Positions 13,261 to 25,800 of a DNA stretch of 64,000 nucleotides are shown in pieces. The number at the start of each line of letters is the position of its first letter. Within the stretch, counting starts at the first letter, position 1. The translations under genes and the position numbers were made by a program. The DNA is taken from NCBI RefSeq assembly GCF_010015445.1, contig NC_053121.1, positions 26,072,434-26,136,433 on the forward strand, given 5' to 3'. This DNA comes from Perca fluviatilis. Taxonomy: Eukaryota > Chordata > Actinopteri > Perciformes > Percidae. The notes below the pieces were generated by a model. That model worked only from the letters and a program-made list of their open reading frames with translations. It had not been told where the DNA came from and made no database searches.

Positions 13261-14311
13261 GCAAAGCTTGAAGCTGCATGGCATTTTGTCTGGTTTATCA
13301 TGGGTGTTGTCCAGTGTGACTTAGATCCTCCTGCAATATCTAAACAAATCAGCATGTGAATAGACATGTAAATACGGGGGGCTGGGTTCGCGCTATCCCT
13401 GTGGAATGTTACCTGCTGTGACTGAGTTATGTGAAACGTCTTATGTTTTGTCTTATTCACGTAATTTTAAGAACCCCATATTATTTGGCATTGGACACAT
13501 TGGAAAGTGTAACATATAAGGTTGCTGTCAATATTTTTGCCTTGCTTGTATGATAAAAAAAAATACATTACATTTATTTTTATCCTGCTGAGCTACAGCG
13601 GCGCCGGAGCTCTCAACTCCAGTGGGTTAATATTTTCTGGCACACTGGATATTCAGAAGTCAAACATCTTAACTACACATTATTTTCTGTACAGTCTTAT
13701 ACTGAATCCTTCCTTTCTCTATGAAGGTGATTCTAGATTATATACATGCATCTATCTACAGCACTTTAGCTTTTTGGTTTTTGTTCTTTGTGTCTTATTA
13801 TTGGTCACATTGACTATCTCAGAGACTCATCCACTATTTATGCCCTGCAATCTGTAAACTGCTGTTACTGATGGACATACAATAAAATGACAGAAATGGA
13901 ATTGATGCACAACGTGAGAGGTCGACAAAAATATAAAAATGAGTGCCTCATTGAGCTTGTTTGCAGATAGAAATATCATATTGTTAATGAACGAAGACAC
14001 TTGAAATGCCAAATGGTACTTACAGTAGACCTCTTGTGCTTACTTCACTAATGATATATTCAGTACAACCAAATCATACAAGAAGAAGCAATATTAGCAC
14101 ATTGCTAAGTTAGCTGTCTTAGAACCACCGAAGCCTATTAGTTTTATCAGTGCATATTATGCAAAAACAGCATAAATCAAAATCTACAAAGACAAACAGT
14201 TACAAAAGGCATAACGTTTTAAATTTGAGTGTCCCAGCTTTAACAATTCCCCTTATGTGTCATTCTGTTTATTGTTTCCTTTTTTAGGTGAATGTGGATC
14301 ACAGTCTGTAA

Positions 14312-15663
14312 TCAGGCTGGTCTGTCTACCTTACTCTCTCTTTCCCTCATCTCAAACTTTTCCGTCTGTGCAGTAATTTAACTCGCTGTGGCATGAGAAG
14401 TCATGATTGTTTATATTCAAGTAGGCACCATCTTGAACACGCAGGACTCTGATTGTTTACCCATCCTGTCTGTGATATCACGGTTGTTCTCTTCCCCCCA
14501 GTGTTCCTCTGTCTCCTCTCTGTCCCTTTCCAGCCAGATTGGCAGTGGAGTGTCACCCCCTGGCCCACTTGTAGTCACAAACCAATTCCACCAAAGACAA
14601 ATTAAACTTAATGCCATGTAACAAACTCAGTGGGCCACTGTGCACTGTCAGGCATTGTGTTAGCCAGTGGAGAGATTGGGCTTGTGTGCACTTTTTTTAT
14701 CTGTATGGAAATCATGAGTCAACATGGAGCCGGATCATAAGCACATTTGAAGAGGTCGGAGTTAGACAACAAGTGTAAAACATAGTAAAACATTTGCAAT
14801 TACTCCTGATGAATTCTGTTAACTGATGGGGCAACAGAGTTTGTGTTCGATCTCATTTAAGAGCAGATTATGAAATACAGCGGGTGGTTGAGTTGAAACA
14901 GCTTGAAAAGCAAACTGTCTACAGGGCTATCAGAGAAAAAAATACCAACCATCGCGTAAGTAGAAGAAAAGCTATCCGCCCCTGAAATTATTACCTGGCA
15001 AGAAGAGTCGAAAACAAAGCTGTATAAGTTGCTAATAGAATGTTGAGGGTCACTGAAACACCCTGCAACTACAATAAATGTACAAAGAAATCAGAGAAAA
15101 AGAAGATATGTTCATTTTCTTGTGATAACTATTGACAAATCTGTACATTCTAACAATTTTCTATAAATAAAATAGTTACTATTCAAAAAATATAGCAATA
15201 TGGCACTAATAACTTTCACAGACTTTCTATTTCTCTCATGTGTCAGTCAAAAATGGCCAATCCAGTACAGCAGTAAATCTACACAGTGAACAGTGAACCA
15301 TTACACATCATGTATTCCCTATAAAACCCACTGCTCTTGTACTCATACCTCTAAACTGGATTAGATATGCACTCCATACTTTGCTGTCTGGGATCATGGG
15401 GGTGAGTTAATGAAGCTCCGCTGGGGCTTTTCCATGTGAAAAGCTCCAGTGACAATCTGACATTGTTCTCTTTTTAAACGCAAGTCCCATTGTTAATAAG
15501 CATTCTATCACTCAATTAGGCAGTTAATACTTCCTACAGGAGGACACACATAAATACACACACCTCGCAAAACAGGCACAAACTGAACATATCTTTTCTT
15601 TTGTTTTAAAACCAAATACCACTTCAATATATTAAACTGATATATAGAGCCACATTCCAGTTA
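14312..15663. other. Intronic sequence, no feature recognised
   Basis: AT-rich DNA between the possible acceptor at 14287 and the LINE at 15.66 kb. No conserved frame, repeat array or inverted repeat was recognised. Confidence 0.5.
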
Positions 15664-15680
15664 AAATCAGAGAAGATCTA

Positions 15681-15986
15681 ATGTTATGTGACGCTGAAAT
15701 CTTATGGTTACAAGTTCACCTACCTCATTTAAAGCCTATGTTGATTGGATGCTGTTATAGGCCACCAGGGTCTGGCAGTCAGTATCTTGATGATTCGGGA
15801 GAAATGTTTGAGCGAGCATGTGATGAAAATAGGGAAATTTATATCTTGGGAGACCTTAACATTGACTTTCTTGCATCAAAATGTTCACTGAAAAAGAAAA
15901 TTCTTACTATAACTGGGGCCTGTAATTTGGTTCAGGTTATTAACCAGCCAACAAGGGAATGTATTAATAAGACAGGACTAACATAA
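15681..15986 (+). pseudogene. LINE endonuclease C-terminal part
   Basis: 101-residue open frame with CCYRPPGS near residue 25 and YILGDLNIDF near residue 53. These match the conserved APE-like endonuclease motifs of non-LTR elements, where the GDLN aspartate is part of the active site. The N-terminal half of the endonuclease is missing, so the copy is 5' truncated. It ends at a TAA and the frame resumes later as the pre-RT linker. Confidence 0.8.
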
Positions 15987-16073
15987 TCTTCATGTATAGA
16001 TCATATTTATACTAATGTAGCTGAACTCTGTTCTAAAGCCGTATCAATTTCGATCGGCTTTAGTGATCATAAT

Positions 16074-16884
16074 TTGGTGGGCTTATCAAGGAAAATTAAG
16101 GTTCCAAAGGCGGGGCCAAAAAATGTGTATAAAAGAATGTACAAGGATTTTGATTGTGATTTATATGTGGAAGATGTTGGAAATATCTGTTGGTCTGATG
16201 TCATTCAACAGAAAGACCCGGATACTGCACTTAATGTATTCATGAAATTGTTGGCTCCTGTTATGGATAAGCATGCACCTGTAAAGAGGCTGACTGTTAG
16301 AACTGCTGGGGCTCCTTGGGTTGATGAGGAATTAAAAGGATATATGGGTCAAAGGGAAAATGCAAAAGAAGTGGCAAGGAAGTCTGGATCCTTATATGAT
16401 TGGCAAATATATTGTAAATTGAGGAATTATGTCACCAACTCTAATAGAAAGAAGAAGAAACTGTATTATGAATCTAGGATTGATTGTATAAAACATGATG
16501 GAAAAAAGCTTTGGAGCACCTTAAATAATATCATGGGTAGAAAAAGTAATTTGACTCCATCATGGATTGAAGTGGATGGATCGTTTATAACTAAACCTGT
16601 AGACATTGCAAATTATTTTAATGATTATTTCATTGATAAAGTTTGTAAATTAAGGCAGAAAATGCCAACATCATATTGTAAGTCAAATTATTCATGTATA
16701 TCAGAAGAAATAATGAATGATAAGAACTGCTCATTTAAAGTTCAAGAAGTGTCAAGAGAAGAAGTAAAACAACTATTATTGTCTATTAATAATGACAAGC
16801 CATCTGGTACGGACAACCTTGATGGAAAGCTATTAAGGATGGTAGCAGACCACATTGCCACTTCCATATGTCATATTTTTTTTT
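16074..16884 (+). pseudogene. LINE ORF2 linker / start of RT
   Basis: Open frame covering the region between endonuclease and RT. Motifs: APWVDEELKG near residue 84, KLRNYVTNSNRKKKKLYYES near 115, WSTLNNIMGR near 147, and the RT entry NNDKPSGTDNLDGKLLRMVA near residue 240, the usual start of finger motif 1. The frame runs into a T/A homopolymer at 16878 just where RT motif 2 should begin. Confidence 0.8.
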
Positions 16885-16927
16885 TTGGGGTAAAAAAAAA
16901 AATTTTTTAAAAAAAAAAAAAAAAAAA

Positions 16928-16981
<54 letters not shown>
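16878..16981. repeat. A/T homopolymer block interrupting LINE RT
   Basis: A succession of T, A and T runs, including a final T run of nearly 50 nt, replaces the part of the RT expected between ATSICHI and LEKIVFNQIQ. Both flanks are well-preserved LINE coding sequence. It may be a mis-assembled or low-quality consensus stretch. Confidence 0.85.
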
Positions 16982-16984
<3 letters not shown>

Positions 16985-17036
16985 TTTAGAAAAAATTGTA
17001 TTTAACCAGATACAAGGTTATTTCATCAAGAATGAA

Positions 17037-17834
17037 TTGTTAAGTAAATACCAGCATGCTTACAGAAAAGGACATTCAACTTGTACAGCTCTGGTACAAA
17101 TGACAGATGATTGGTTAAAGTATATTGATCACCAAAATATTGTCGGAGCAGTATTATTAGATTTTAGTGCTGCCTTTGACATAATTGACCATAGTTTGTT
17201 ATTGGGGAAGCTCAAATGTTATGGTTTTGCACCATCCGCATTAGCATGGGTAGAGAGCTACTTGACAGATAGAACACAGAAGGTGTATTTTAATGGAAGC
17301 TTCTCTGAGGTGAGGTCTGTAGCATGTGGGATTCCACAAGGGTCTTCATTAGGACCATTGCTTTTTTCTATTTTCACGAATGATCTCCCACTGGTCTGTA
17401 GAGGAGCTTCTGTGTCTATGTATGCGGATGATGTAACACTTTATATGCCAGCATCAGCTTTAGAAAACATTTCTGCAGCTCTCAACAATGAGTTGCAGAT
17501 GGTATCTAATTGGGTAATTGATAATAAACTTGTCCTAAATATAGGCAAGACTAAAAGTATTTTATTTGGAACTAAATGTTCACTAAAAACAAGGCCCAGG
17601 TTGGATTTAGTACTAAATAATGTTGCTGTTGAGCAGGTACATGAAATAAAGCTTCTTGGGGTAACATTAGACTGTACTTTGTCGTGGTCAAGACATATAG
17701 ATGAAGTGGTGAAAAAAATGGGGAGAAATATATCTGTAGTTAAAAGGTGTTATTCGTTTTTAAATTCATATTTAATTAAACCTGTTTTGCAGACACTAGT
17801 GTTATCACACTTAGATTACTGCTCTGTGGTTTGA
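17037..17834 (+). pseudogene. LINE reverse transcriptase, palm and thumb
   Basis: 265-residue frame with QHAYRKGHSTCTALVQMTDD, LLDFSAAFDIIDHSLLLGKL (motif A with catalytic D), GIPQGSSLGPLLFSIFTNDL (motif B) and SMYADDVTLYMPAS (motif C, YADD). Thumb sequence KLLGVTLDCTLSWSRHI follows. Both catalytic aspartate motifs are present, but the domain is cut off from its N-terminus by the homopolymer and ends at a TGA after LDYCSVV. Confidence 0.88.
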
Positions 17835-17933
17835 TCAGGAACTACAAAGAAGAATTTAGGGAAACTACAGAGGGTTCAGAATAGAGCTGCACGTTTAGCC
17901 CTTTGTTGTACGACAAGGGCTAATGTTAACAAC

Positions 17934-18197
17934 ATGCACAGCAAACTATACTGGTTACCGGTTGATGAGAGGTTAAAAACATCACTCCTTGGCTTTATAA
18001 ATAAAATTAATTTATGGAAAACTCCAGAATGTCTGTATAGGCAACTTACTCTGAGCTCTAATATACACAGATATCTCACGAGGCATGCCGTAATTGGTAA
18101 ATATATTATTCCAAAATCTAGAACAAATTCAAAACAACGTACAGTGTTGTATAGAGCTATGGTTGAATGGAACTCTCTTCCAGGTCATATTGCTTAA
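17934..18197 (+). pseudogene. LINE ORF2 C-terminal fragment
   Basis: Continues the LINE in frame with SKLYWLPVDERLKTSLLGFI, NKINLWKTPECLY and TVLYRAMVEWNSLPGHIA. These match the end of L2/CR1-group ORF2 proteins (LHWLPV and W-N-LP motifs). It stops at a TAA followed by an AT-rich 3' UTR with a (GT)n run at 18296-18324. Confidence 0.8.
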
Positions 18198-18290
18198 ATT
18201 CAAAATATTATGAGTTTTAAAAAACAAATAAAAGAATTTTTTATGTTAACTTATATTGGTAGATAGAGTATATTGTATGTGTATGTAGAG

Positions 18291-18330
<40 letters not shown>

Positions 18331-18514
18331 TTATATGTGAGTGTGTATATATATGCATATTTGTATTTTATGAGAATTTGCTGTTTCGGTGTAGGATTGT
18401 TTGTTTATTCATGTTATGTGTTATGTGTGGACCCCAGGAAGAGTAGCGGATGCATTTGTTGCATCAGCTAATGGGGATCCTAATAAAATAAAAATAAATA
18501 AAATATTACACTGT

Positions 18515-19396
18515 TACAGGTTAATATTTGTTGGGTGATGGGGGGAGTGTGGTTGTTATTATGCATGATATAACAAATATGGTAATTATGGTAAATGCCA
18601 TGTAATGAAAATGGTGAGGGAACATAAGCAAGATGTTGTCTTGATGTGAAAGCACAAACACAATATGCAAGACCCCAAAATAAATGGAAGTTTAACATTT
18701 ATATATCAAAATGAATTGTTTTTTTAACTAATAATTCAGGATGAAGTTCAGAAACATTGAACTTCTCTTGGGTGCTCAGTGTGCTTTTGTTGGAGTCACT
18801 GCCCAGACTTTTTTGTCCAAGTTACCTTGTTCCAGACTTATTGGTATTCAGTATGCAAACACATGTGGATCTAGGTACCTGGGTTGTCTAAATATTGTTG
18901 ACAGAACAGTCCTGGACAAATATAGATGCAGAAAATGCTTGTGCAATAGTGACAAACTACAATAAAAAAGGTTAGAGACATTGGATTCCTTAAATATATT
19001 GTTGATAAGTTACAAGACAAACTGAGACACAAACATATACTCTGAGGGCCAATGGAGAATTAGTTTAAAAAGACAACATAGAAAGATTGACATATTCCAA
19101 ACTTGTTAGCTGAGGTTTTTCAGCGAGTAGAAAAAGAAATGAAATATTTAGATGCACAGGGGATATTTATTTTTGAAGAGACAGATTTTGAGGAACAATA
19201 CAATGTACCTGAAGGCACATAAAAGTTAGCAGGGTGTAGACTTGGGAGGCTGTAAGCGGCAGGTATCAAAGAAAGCTAATATTCAGAGGGCTAAAGTTAA
19301 AGTGCACTGTGATAGCCAGAATGGCTCTCATCTGAGAAGAGAAGATTAAAATCAGTGGGACATCACAGCAAGCTAATATGAAGTAGGAATGGGAGG

Positions 19397-19436
<40 letters not shown>

Positions 19437-21095
19437 CGCTCTCTCTCCCTCTCACAGACGCAGATGCACACGCACATAATATAGTCTCCTACAATAAACC
19501 AATTACTTGTCATTAATATTTAAGGGGCCTAATTTCCATTCATATGTGATATATTAAAAACGTGCAGGGATGAGCAAGGAAAAGGGCTGACCCTGAGATA
19601 TTCACAGTGGGCTGGCTGCTCCAAACAGAGAGAAACGAACATCAGGGTGTTTTGTGTTTTATTGAGACAAATGTCTCCTGCCTGTGCCAGCAATTAATGT
19701 CTTATCTTCTAAAATGAAAATGGTACCATTTAAGGCCTTTCTTTTCCAAAATTGGATAATATACTCTTTGGTTTGCTTCAAATAATAATGGACATGTGAT
19801 CCAGAATGCATGATTTCCTAGTGTGAGGAAAGGTCTTTTTTCACCAAAGGGAAGAATCTTTCCATTCACAGACACTGATGACAGTTTACAAAATGAGTAA
19901 GTGGTAAATGCCAATTCTGATCTTGTTTGTGGGAGACTGCAGCTTATAAACAATGAGCCAGAGAGAGTGGTTGTGGGGGTGTTTTTACTAGGCTGGCCCT
20001 GACTGCAGTTGGACACCGTCAGAAGAACGAGATAAGAGGAGAGAAAGCGAGCGATGTCAGTAGAAGAAAAGCCCAGGATAAAGATGCAGAGAAAGCTGCC
20101 TCGCTGGATGCTCCCTTCTCTCAATTAACAGAATCAGTAATAAACAGCCTTTTTCTCCAGGGAAACATGGCAAAGCATCGAGCCCGACTTCCCAACACTT
20201 TGACATACAACGTATCAAAAGCTTATCGTTGTACACACGCTATTAATACAAGGCAGACTATTCCACAGTGGGCTGCAGTGTCTTGAGTTGAGCTTAAACC
20301 CATTAGACAAAAGCCTTTATTGCATTGTGACTATCTGAGAAGGCAGAGCTAGAACAGTAGTCTTGGATAGTTTTTTTTTTCTCAAGAGCAACAAGCTTTT
20401 CAAAGGTTTCTATCAACAAGACATATTGTTAGCAAATGAATACAGCTTAACAGGATTAAAATATTGTGAGTGGCATTTATTGTTGCTAAAATTGCAACTG
20501 TGTTCGGCGAGCCAAAACTTGTATTCATAGACTTGTATTGAACATACACTGTAGGGCCCCAAGCAAACACTAACCCATGGTGTGCTGGTCAGCAACAGTT
20601 TTCTTGCCTGACTGAGAGGTTGCCGAGTTTCATGCCAACCATGCGTGAGTGTGTTTGATCTGGTGGCCGGGTCAGCCCTGATGTTAACAGAGTTATTAGG
20701 GGACTTATTAGGGAGAGTCAGAGAGCCAGCTAAACCCCCCACTGATTCCATCATTACTGCTGTTGTGGCAGGGTCATTACCGCCCTGCTGCTGGGGCTTT
20801 GTAGCAAGGATTGAGAATCTGCTGGTGTGCACACCACACTGGCTCAGTGAGGAGAAGATGTGTGTGTAGGTTGAGTTGTAGGGACAGAGGTGAAGGAAAA
20901 TGGGTGTCAGAATGACGAGAACTGCTGAGGGATTTGATCAAATCCCATGTGATGATGGGGTGGATGACTGCAGCCATCACTTGTAGGAAGGTTTTAACCA
21001 AGTTACCTTTCCAGGGCTGACCTTTAAAGGCACATCACACGTTTGAGGATTTTTTCTTTCGTGTTAACAGAACATGATGGTGTAGTAACTATATC
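18515..21095. other. Large diaph2 intron, no gene seen
   Basis: No supported coding region. It includes a (CT)n tract at 19401-19432. Longer open frames at 19702-20124 and 20413-20832 (minus) have no recognisable domain or splice structure and are treated as chance. Confidence 0.5.
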
Positions 21096-21212
21096 TATAT
21101 ATATATATATATATGAGAGAGAGATGGGGGGGGAGGCTGAGTAACACTTTTTCTTTCTAAAGAATATCTGTTGATTTCATATATTATCAAATCTCTGGAT
21201 GGAAGACAATGT

Positions 21213-21215
<3 letters not shown>

Positions 21216-21253
<38 letters not shown>
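21216..21253. repeat. (TA)n microsatellite left of hAT-like element
   Basis: Uninterrupted AT alternation that directly abuts the left TIR. The same motif resumes at 21994 on the right, so the element inserted into, or duplicated, a TA array. Confidence 0.95.
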
Positions 21254-21254
<1 letters not shown>

Positions 21255-21990
21255 TAGGGCTGTCAAAATTAACGCGTTAATTTTTGCGTTAATTTTTTAA
21301 TATTTAACTCGTTAAAAAAAATTTACGAAATTAACGCAGCTGTGTTTGTTTACTTCATGTGGCGGCTGAGAAACGTAATACGTCTACATAACAGCAGGCG
21401 GTGCTACTCTGTATTGTTGCCCAAGTAATGAAAACCGGCAGCTGATTGGACGAACGCGTCACATGGGTTTGTTTTCTCCGGATATTGAGAGCCAGACTGT
21501 CATGGCGGCCGTTCAGAATACGATCTCATATTGTACTAAAATAGTTCACTGAAACATGTTTCTGAAAACATTTTAAGTGAGAAATAGGCCTTGCAGTTGC
21601 TGAATCTGTCTTCATTTCAGCTCAACAAAGGTCAGTTTAGAAGATTTTCGCCAGATTTTGAGAGACTGTAGTCACCTCATTGTCCCGACTGCCCTGCCGC
21701 CGACTGAACATAGGCTCGTTGGAGATGAACTGTTTCTAGCCGTTTCCAGCAGCCTTCAGCAGGACTAAGCCAAATTGTTGCTGCTGTTGTTCTGAAAGAT
21801 ATTAAACATTCTGAACTTAGCAGAACCTTTCCTTGTTTGTTTTTTTCTTCATATTTGCAAAGTTAAGTGATTTAGCATTTAAATATCCATTATGACAAGC
21901 TTCAGTCTCAATTTAAAAAAGCGATTAATCGCGATTAATTACAGCAAATTGTGCAATTAATTAGTTAATTTTTTTTATCGATTGACAGCC

Positions 21991-21993
<3 letters not shown>
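21255..21993. mobile_element. hAT-like non-autonomous DNA transposon
   Basis: Terminal inverted repeats tagggctgtcaa at 21255 and ttgacagccctaa ending about 21993. Subterminal attaacgcgttaattt on the left and gcgattaatcgcgattaatt on the right are typical of a widespread vertebrate hAT-like family starting TAGGGCTGTCAA. The interior has no transposase frame. The 8-bp target duplication expected for hAT cannot be read because both flanks are TA repeats. Confidence 0.8.
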
Positions 21994-22068
<75 letters not shown>

Positions 22069-22069
22069 T
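21994..22069. repeat. (TA)n(CA)n microsatellite
   Basis: About 60 bp of TA followed by a short CA run. It joins the right end of the hAT-like element directly to the left arm of the Tc1-like hairpin. Confidence 0.95.
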
Positions 22070-22754
22070 AAGTGTACAGCTTGTATAACAGTGTAAATGT
22101 GCTGTCCCCTCAAAATAACTCAACACACAGCCATTAATGTCTAAACCGCTGGCCACAAAGTGAGTACACCCCTATGTTAAATTCCAATAGAGGCAGGCAG
22201 ATTTTTATTTTTAAAGGCCAGTTATTTCATGGATCCAGGATACTATGCATCCTGATAAAGTTCCCTTGGCCTTTGGAATTAAAATAGCCCCACATCATCA
22301 CATACCCTTCACCATACCTAGAGATTGGCATGGGGTACTTTCCATAAAATCATCTCTCAATGCAAATCAAACCAGCTATTAGGCTAACTGACATAACATA
22401 TACTACATACCTAGAGATTGGTATGGTTTTATGTCAGTTAGCCTAATAGCTGGTTTGGTGATTTTATTTAACTTTATCAGGATGCATAGTATCCTGGATC
22501 CATGAAAAAAATAAATATCTGCCTGCCTCTATGAGAATTTAACATAGGGGGTATACTTTTGTTGCCAGCGGTTTAGACATTAATGGCTGTGTGTTGAGTT
22601 ATTTTGAGGGGACAGCACATTTACACTGTTATACAAGCTGTACACTTAATACTTTACATTGTAGAAAAGTGTAATTTCTTCAGTGTTGTCCAAAAGATAT
22701 AATGAAATATTTACTAAAATGTGAGGGGTGTACTCACTTTTGTGAGATACTGTA
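22070..22754. mobile_element. Tc1-like foldback MITE, left terminus lost
   Basis: Long imperfect palindrome: aagtgtacagcttgtataac at 22070 pairs with gttatacaagctgtacactt ending at 22647, and arms continue inward through aaccgctggc, ggatccaggatactatgc and agctattaggctaactgac. The right side continues to the Tc1-type terminus gtgtactcacttttgtgaga and tactgta at about 22754. The matching left terminus is absent and replaced by the TA/CA repeat. No transposase remains. Sequence is that of the common fish Tc1 family ending in ACTCACTTTTGTGAGATACTGTA. Confidence 0.85.
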
Positions 22755-22792
22755 TGTATGTATGTATGTATGTATGTATGTATGTATGTATG

Positions 22793-22838
<46 letters not shown>
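22752..22838. repeat. (TATG)n, (TA)n, (CA)n compound microsatellite
   Basis: About ten TATG units, then TATA, then CA, directly after the right end of the Tc1-like element. The microsatellite probably grew from the element's tactgta end. Confidence 0.95.
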
Positions 22839-22840
<2 letters not shown>

Positions 22841-25800
22841 TACATACACATGCTGTAAAAAAAAAAATTAGACATCAGTAAAATATGATGTGCAAAAATC
22901 TGCTTAAAATTATTAGGGTGAAGAACTCCCTTGATAGTAATTATTACACCATTACTTGACGCCTCTCTTTCTCTTGACCAATTTTTAGATTTATTTCTAA
23001 AAGTGCTGTTTGGTTTGGTAACACTACACCCGTCCCCTCTGGACTTATTCACCACAAGCACTTGGCTAAACACGTTCATTAGCAGCCTCGCCAACCATTA
23101 ACACAGAGGCATGCTGGGAAAGAAAGTCCCAATGACCCTGCTCAGAGGGGTGGAATGGAGCCTCTGATTCCTCCTTTAGGATGTGCATACATCTTCATTA
23201 GGCCCAAGTCTCTCTCTGCAGAAGTATGAGTGTCATTGACTTTTTAAACCAAAATAATAATAAAGCGCATTCATTTAGGGGGCCACACAACACCAACAAC
23301 ACAATATTGATAAAAACAATATTACATATTGATATATTGACTGCAACTCTAACATAATCATCAATAGTTTAATACTCATAAAATACTGAAATATACAGTA
23401 TACTCAGGGATTTCTGTTGTTGTTGACTAACTTCACTTCTTCCATTGTGTTGTTTCTGCTGAGAAGCTTAGACATCACCATTACAAAGTGGCATATGCCC
23501 TTTGTCCGTCAGCAATTGGTGCGTGCAATGGAGGAAACATTTTGGAAGAAAGGGGGTGTGAAGTTTGCCAACATCAATCTTGTTTCAAATTGAACTGCAA
23601 AGTTCTAGCTGAATGAATTGCCTTTCAAATGCAGCAGGCCATGGCTACACACATTCAATCCCGAAGTAAATCTGATTTGATCCCAAGAGCCATACAAAGG
23701 CACAAACCACTGATTGATAAAGCGAACTGAGGGGAGATCAGGGTAAAAGAAAAAATGAGAGAAGTCAATGGAGAAGAGGAAAAAAGAAAGAGAGAAAAGC
23801 CGAGAGAGCCAAGCGAAGGCAGAAAAAGGACAAGAGAAAGAAAGCAAAAGTGGAAAAAACTGTTTTAATGGGAAATAAAACAACCCTATGATGTGGCCAG
23901 GTTGATCTACAGTGTCTATTTAATGTCTCGTAAGTTGAAAAAATATTAGAAACCAGGGTGGTGAGCGGGAGCAAATAAAGATATGTGTCTCTGATAACAG
24001 ATTGCTCAGCTCTATGCGTGGGTGGTAACAATTTTCCAATCACAAAGCACTCAATAGTGCCAAAGGTGAAATACCTGCCTCGACATACGTGACTGACATG
24101 TAGTGTCAAGTGTAACACATTTTCAACTCAAAGGAGAAGGTTCTACATTTCCCCACACGAGAACAGGAAGCCAATATAACAATATTAAAATTGCAAAGAA
24201 GATTAATGCTCACTGTACAAAAGCTGGAGAACCATGTTACCAGCTCAAAAACAATATTTATCACTGAGTTGCGCTTTAAATAAACAAAAGGGCTTCGTTT
24301 TCATTTTTACTGCAACAGGGTTTCATTAGCTTAAACTGGAGGGATGAATCACTGTGCCTTTATTGTTACAGTATGTCAGCACAGCAACATAATTACTTAT
24401 TTTATATATGTGAAAATGATTAGCTCAACTGCCTCTTGTAAATACCCAATGTATCATGCAGAGCTACTTTGACCTGTATACAGCGCAACAGACATTGTTG
24501 GTTACATACAGTGGTTATAATGGACATTTTCAGTGTCTTTGATTTGTGATTTAGATAGGCGGTTAAATTGGTTACTTTTTTAAAACATGTGGTTGCCTGT
24601 GCTGTCCCGAAGTGAAATACAATTCGATGTTGTCAGTACACTTAATCAGTGACATGTCAATGGCCTTCACACCTAATAACTGGCATATTATTGGCATGTT
24701 GAATTTTCAAATAAGGCCAAAGTACCATCATAATATAATAAATGACAATGAAATAAAAAAATAAAAAGCCACTTTGAGAAGATTGAAGCTGAGCTTAAAA
24801 ATCCCTCTTGATTATAATTTCCTTTTCTTGGAAAAACTCATTAAACGGTGAGACTCATAAAAGCAGCGGGGGAGATGACAGTCTTGCATTCTCAGTTGTT
24901 TTAGAGGCCTCTGAGCGCAATAAGCATCTGAAAATTGGGGGCTGTTAAAGTGATTCTTTTTTTTCTTTTTTACTGCTAAAGTGTTGTTCTTCAACAATGC
25001 AAGGAACAAGCAAGAATCCCAAGGAACGTGGAGTTAACAGACGCCTCTTTGCACCATTTTCTGAGGGCAGCTCTGCAGGGAAGGCATTTACACCTGCTTG
25101 CCTCATCTTTTACGATACACTAGCCCCCCGAAGTGTGCTTTACTTATAAATATCCGCATCTAAGATGTGGCAAAGATGGAAGTACCACAAAGAAGCATAG
25201 AAAAGTGTGTGTGCATGTGTGTGTGTAATAAAAAAAAAAAAACAGGGGCAATATCGCAGACAAATGAAGTCGGTTTTCACCAGTGACTTGTTTGTCAAAT
25301 CAGCACAAAGGATTTATGGTCCGTGGTTACAATGAGAGTACAAGACTTCAGGAATTCATCTTGCAAGACTCCGTCTCTCCACCTGATCCTCCGACACTGC
25401 TTTAAACTACAACCAACACCAGTTAACCAACTTGACTTGAGATGAAGGAAGACTCGCGACTCAAATAGGTCAGATTCAAAGTGGAAATAAGGCGGCGATC
25501 TTTTGACAAAATGTTTTATGTTCAAGCACATTTATTGTTACATATCCTCAGATGGCATGCATTTGAAAGACTATACTGCATGAATCATGAAACAGAGGAA
25601 AGAGAAAAACAAATGAAGATCCAATCTAGTACCTTTTTTTTTGCAATACCATCTTCATCAAAGCCCTTCTCAGTGACTTTCAACTTCACTGACGAGGGGG
25701 TGGGGGTGGGGTGGGATATCAAACATTAAACAGCATTTTTCATTCATGAGAAAATCATGTTCTCTTTCAACAATAGAGGGAAAAGAGCTGATTCAGTGAA

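Larger units (their letters stand above)
15664..18514 (+). mobile_element. Non-LTR retrotransposon (L2/CR1/jockey group), decayed
   Basis: Encodes, in order, an APE-type endonuclease remnant (GCCYRPPGSGS, YILGDLNIDF), a linker region and a reverse transcriptase with AVLLDFSAAFDIIDH, GIPQGSSLGPLLFSIFTNDL and the YADD catalytic box. The C-terminal frame reads LYWLPVDERL. The 3' end is atggggatcctaataaaat followed by an AATAAA-like tail to about 18514. It is broken by a stop after INKTGLT, by an A/T homopolymer at 16878-16980 and by a stop at 17834. It lies antisense to diaph2. Confidence 0.9.

Noticed and set aside
19702..20124. 140-residue minus-strand frame
   Set aside because: No recognisable domain, no splice-site structure fitting diaph2, and composition typical of chance frames in intronic DNA.
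20413..20832. 139-residue minus-strand frame
   Set aside because: No motif recognised and no match to formin sequence or to a transposon protein that I know.
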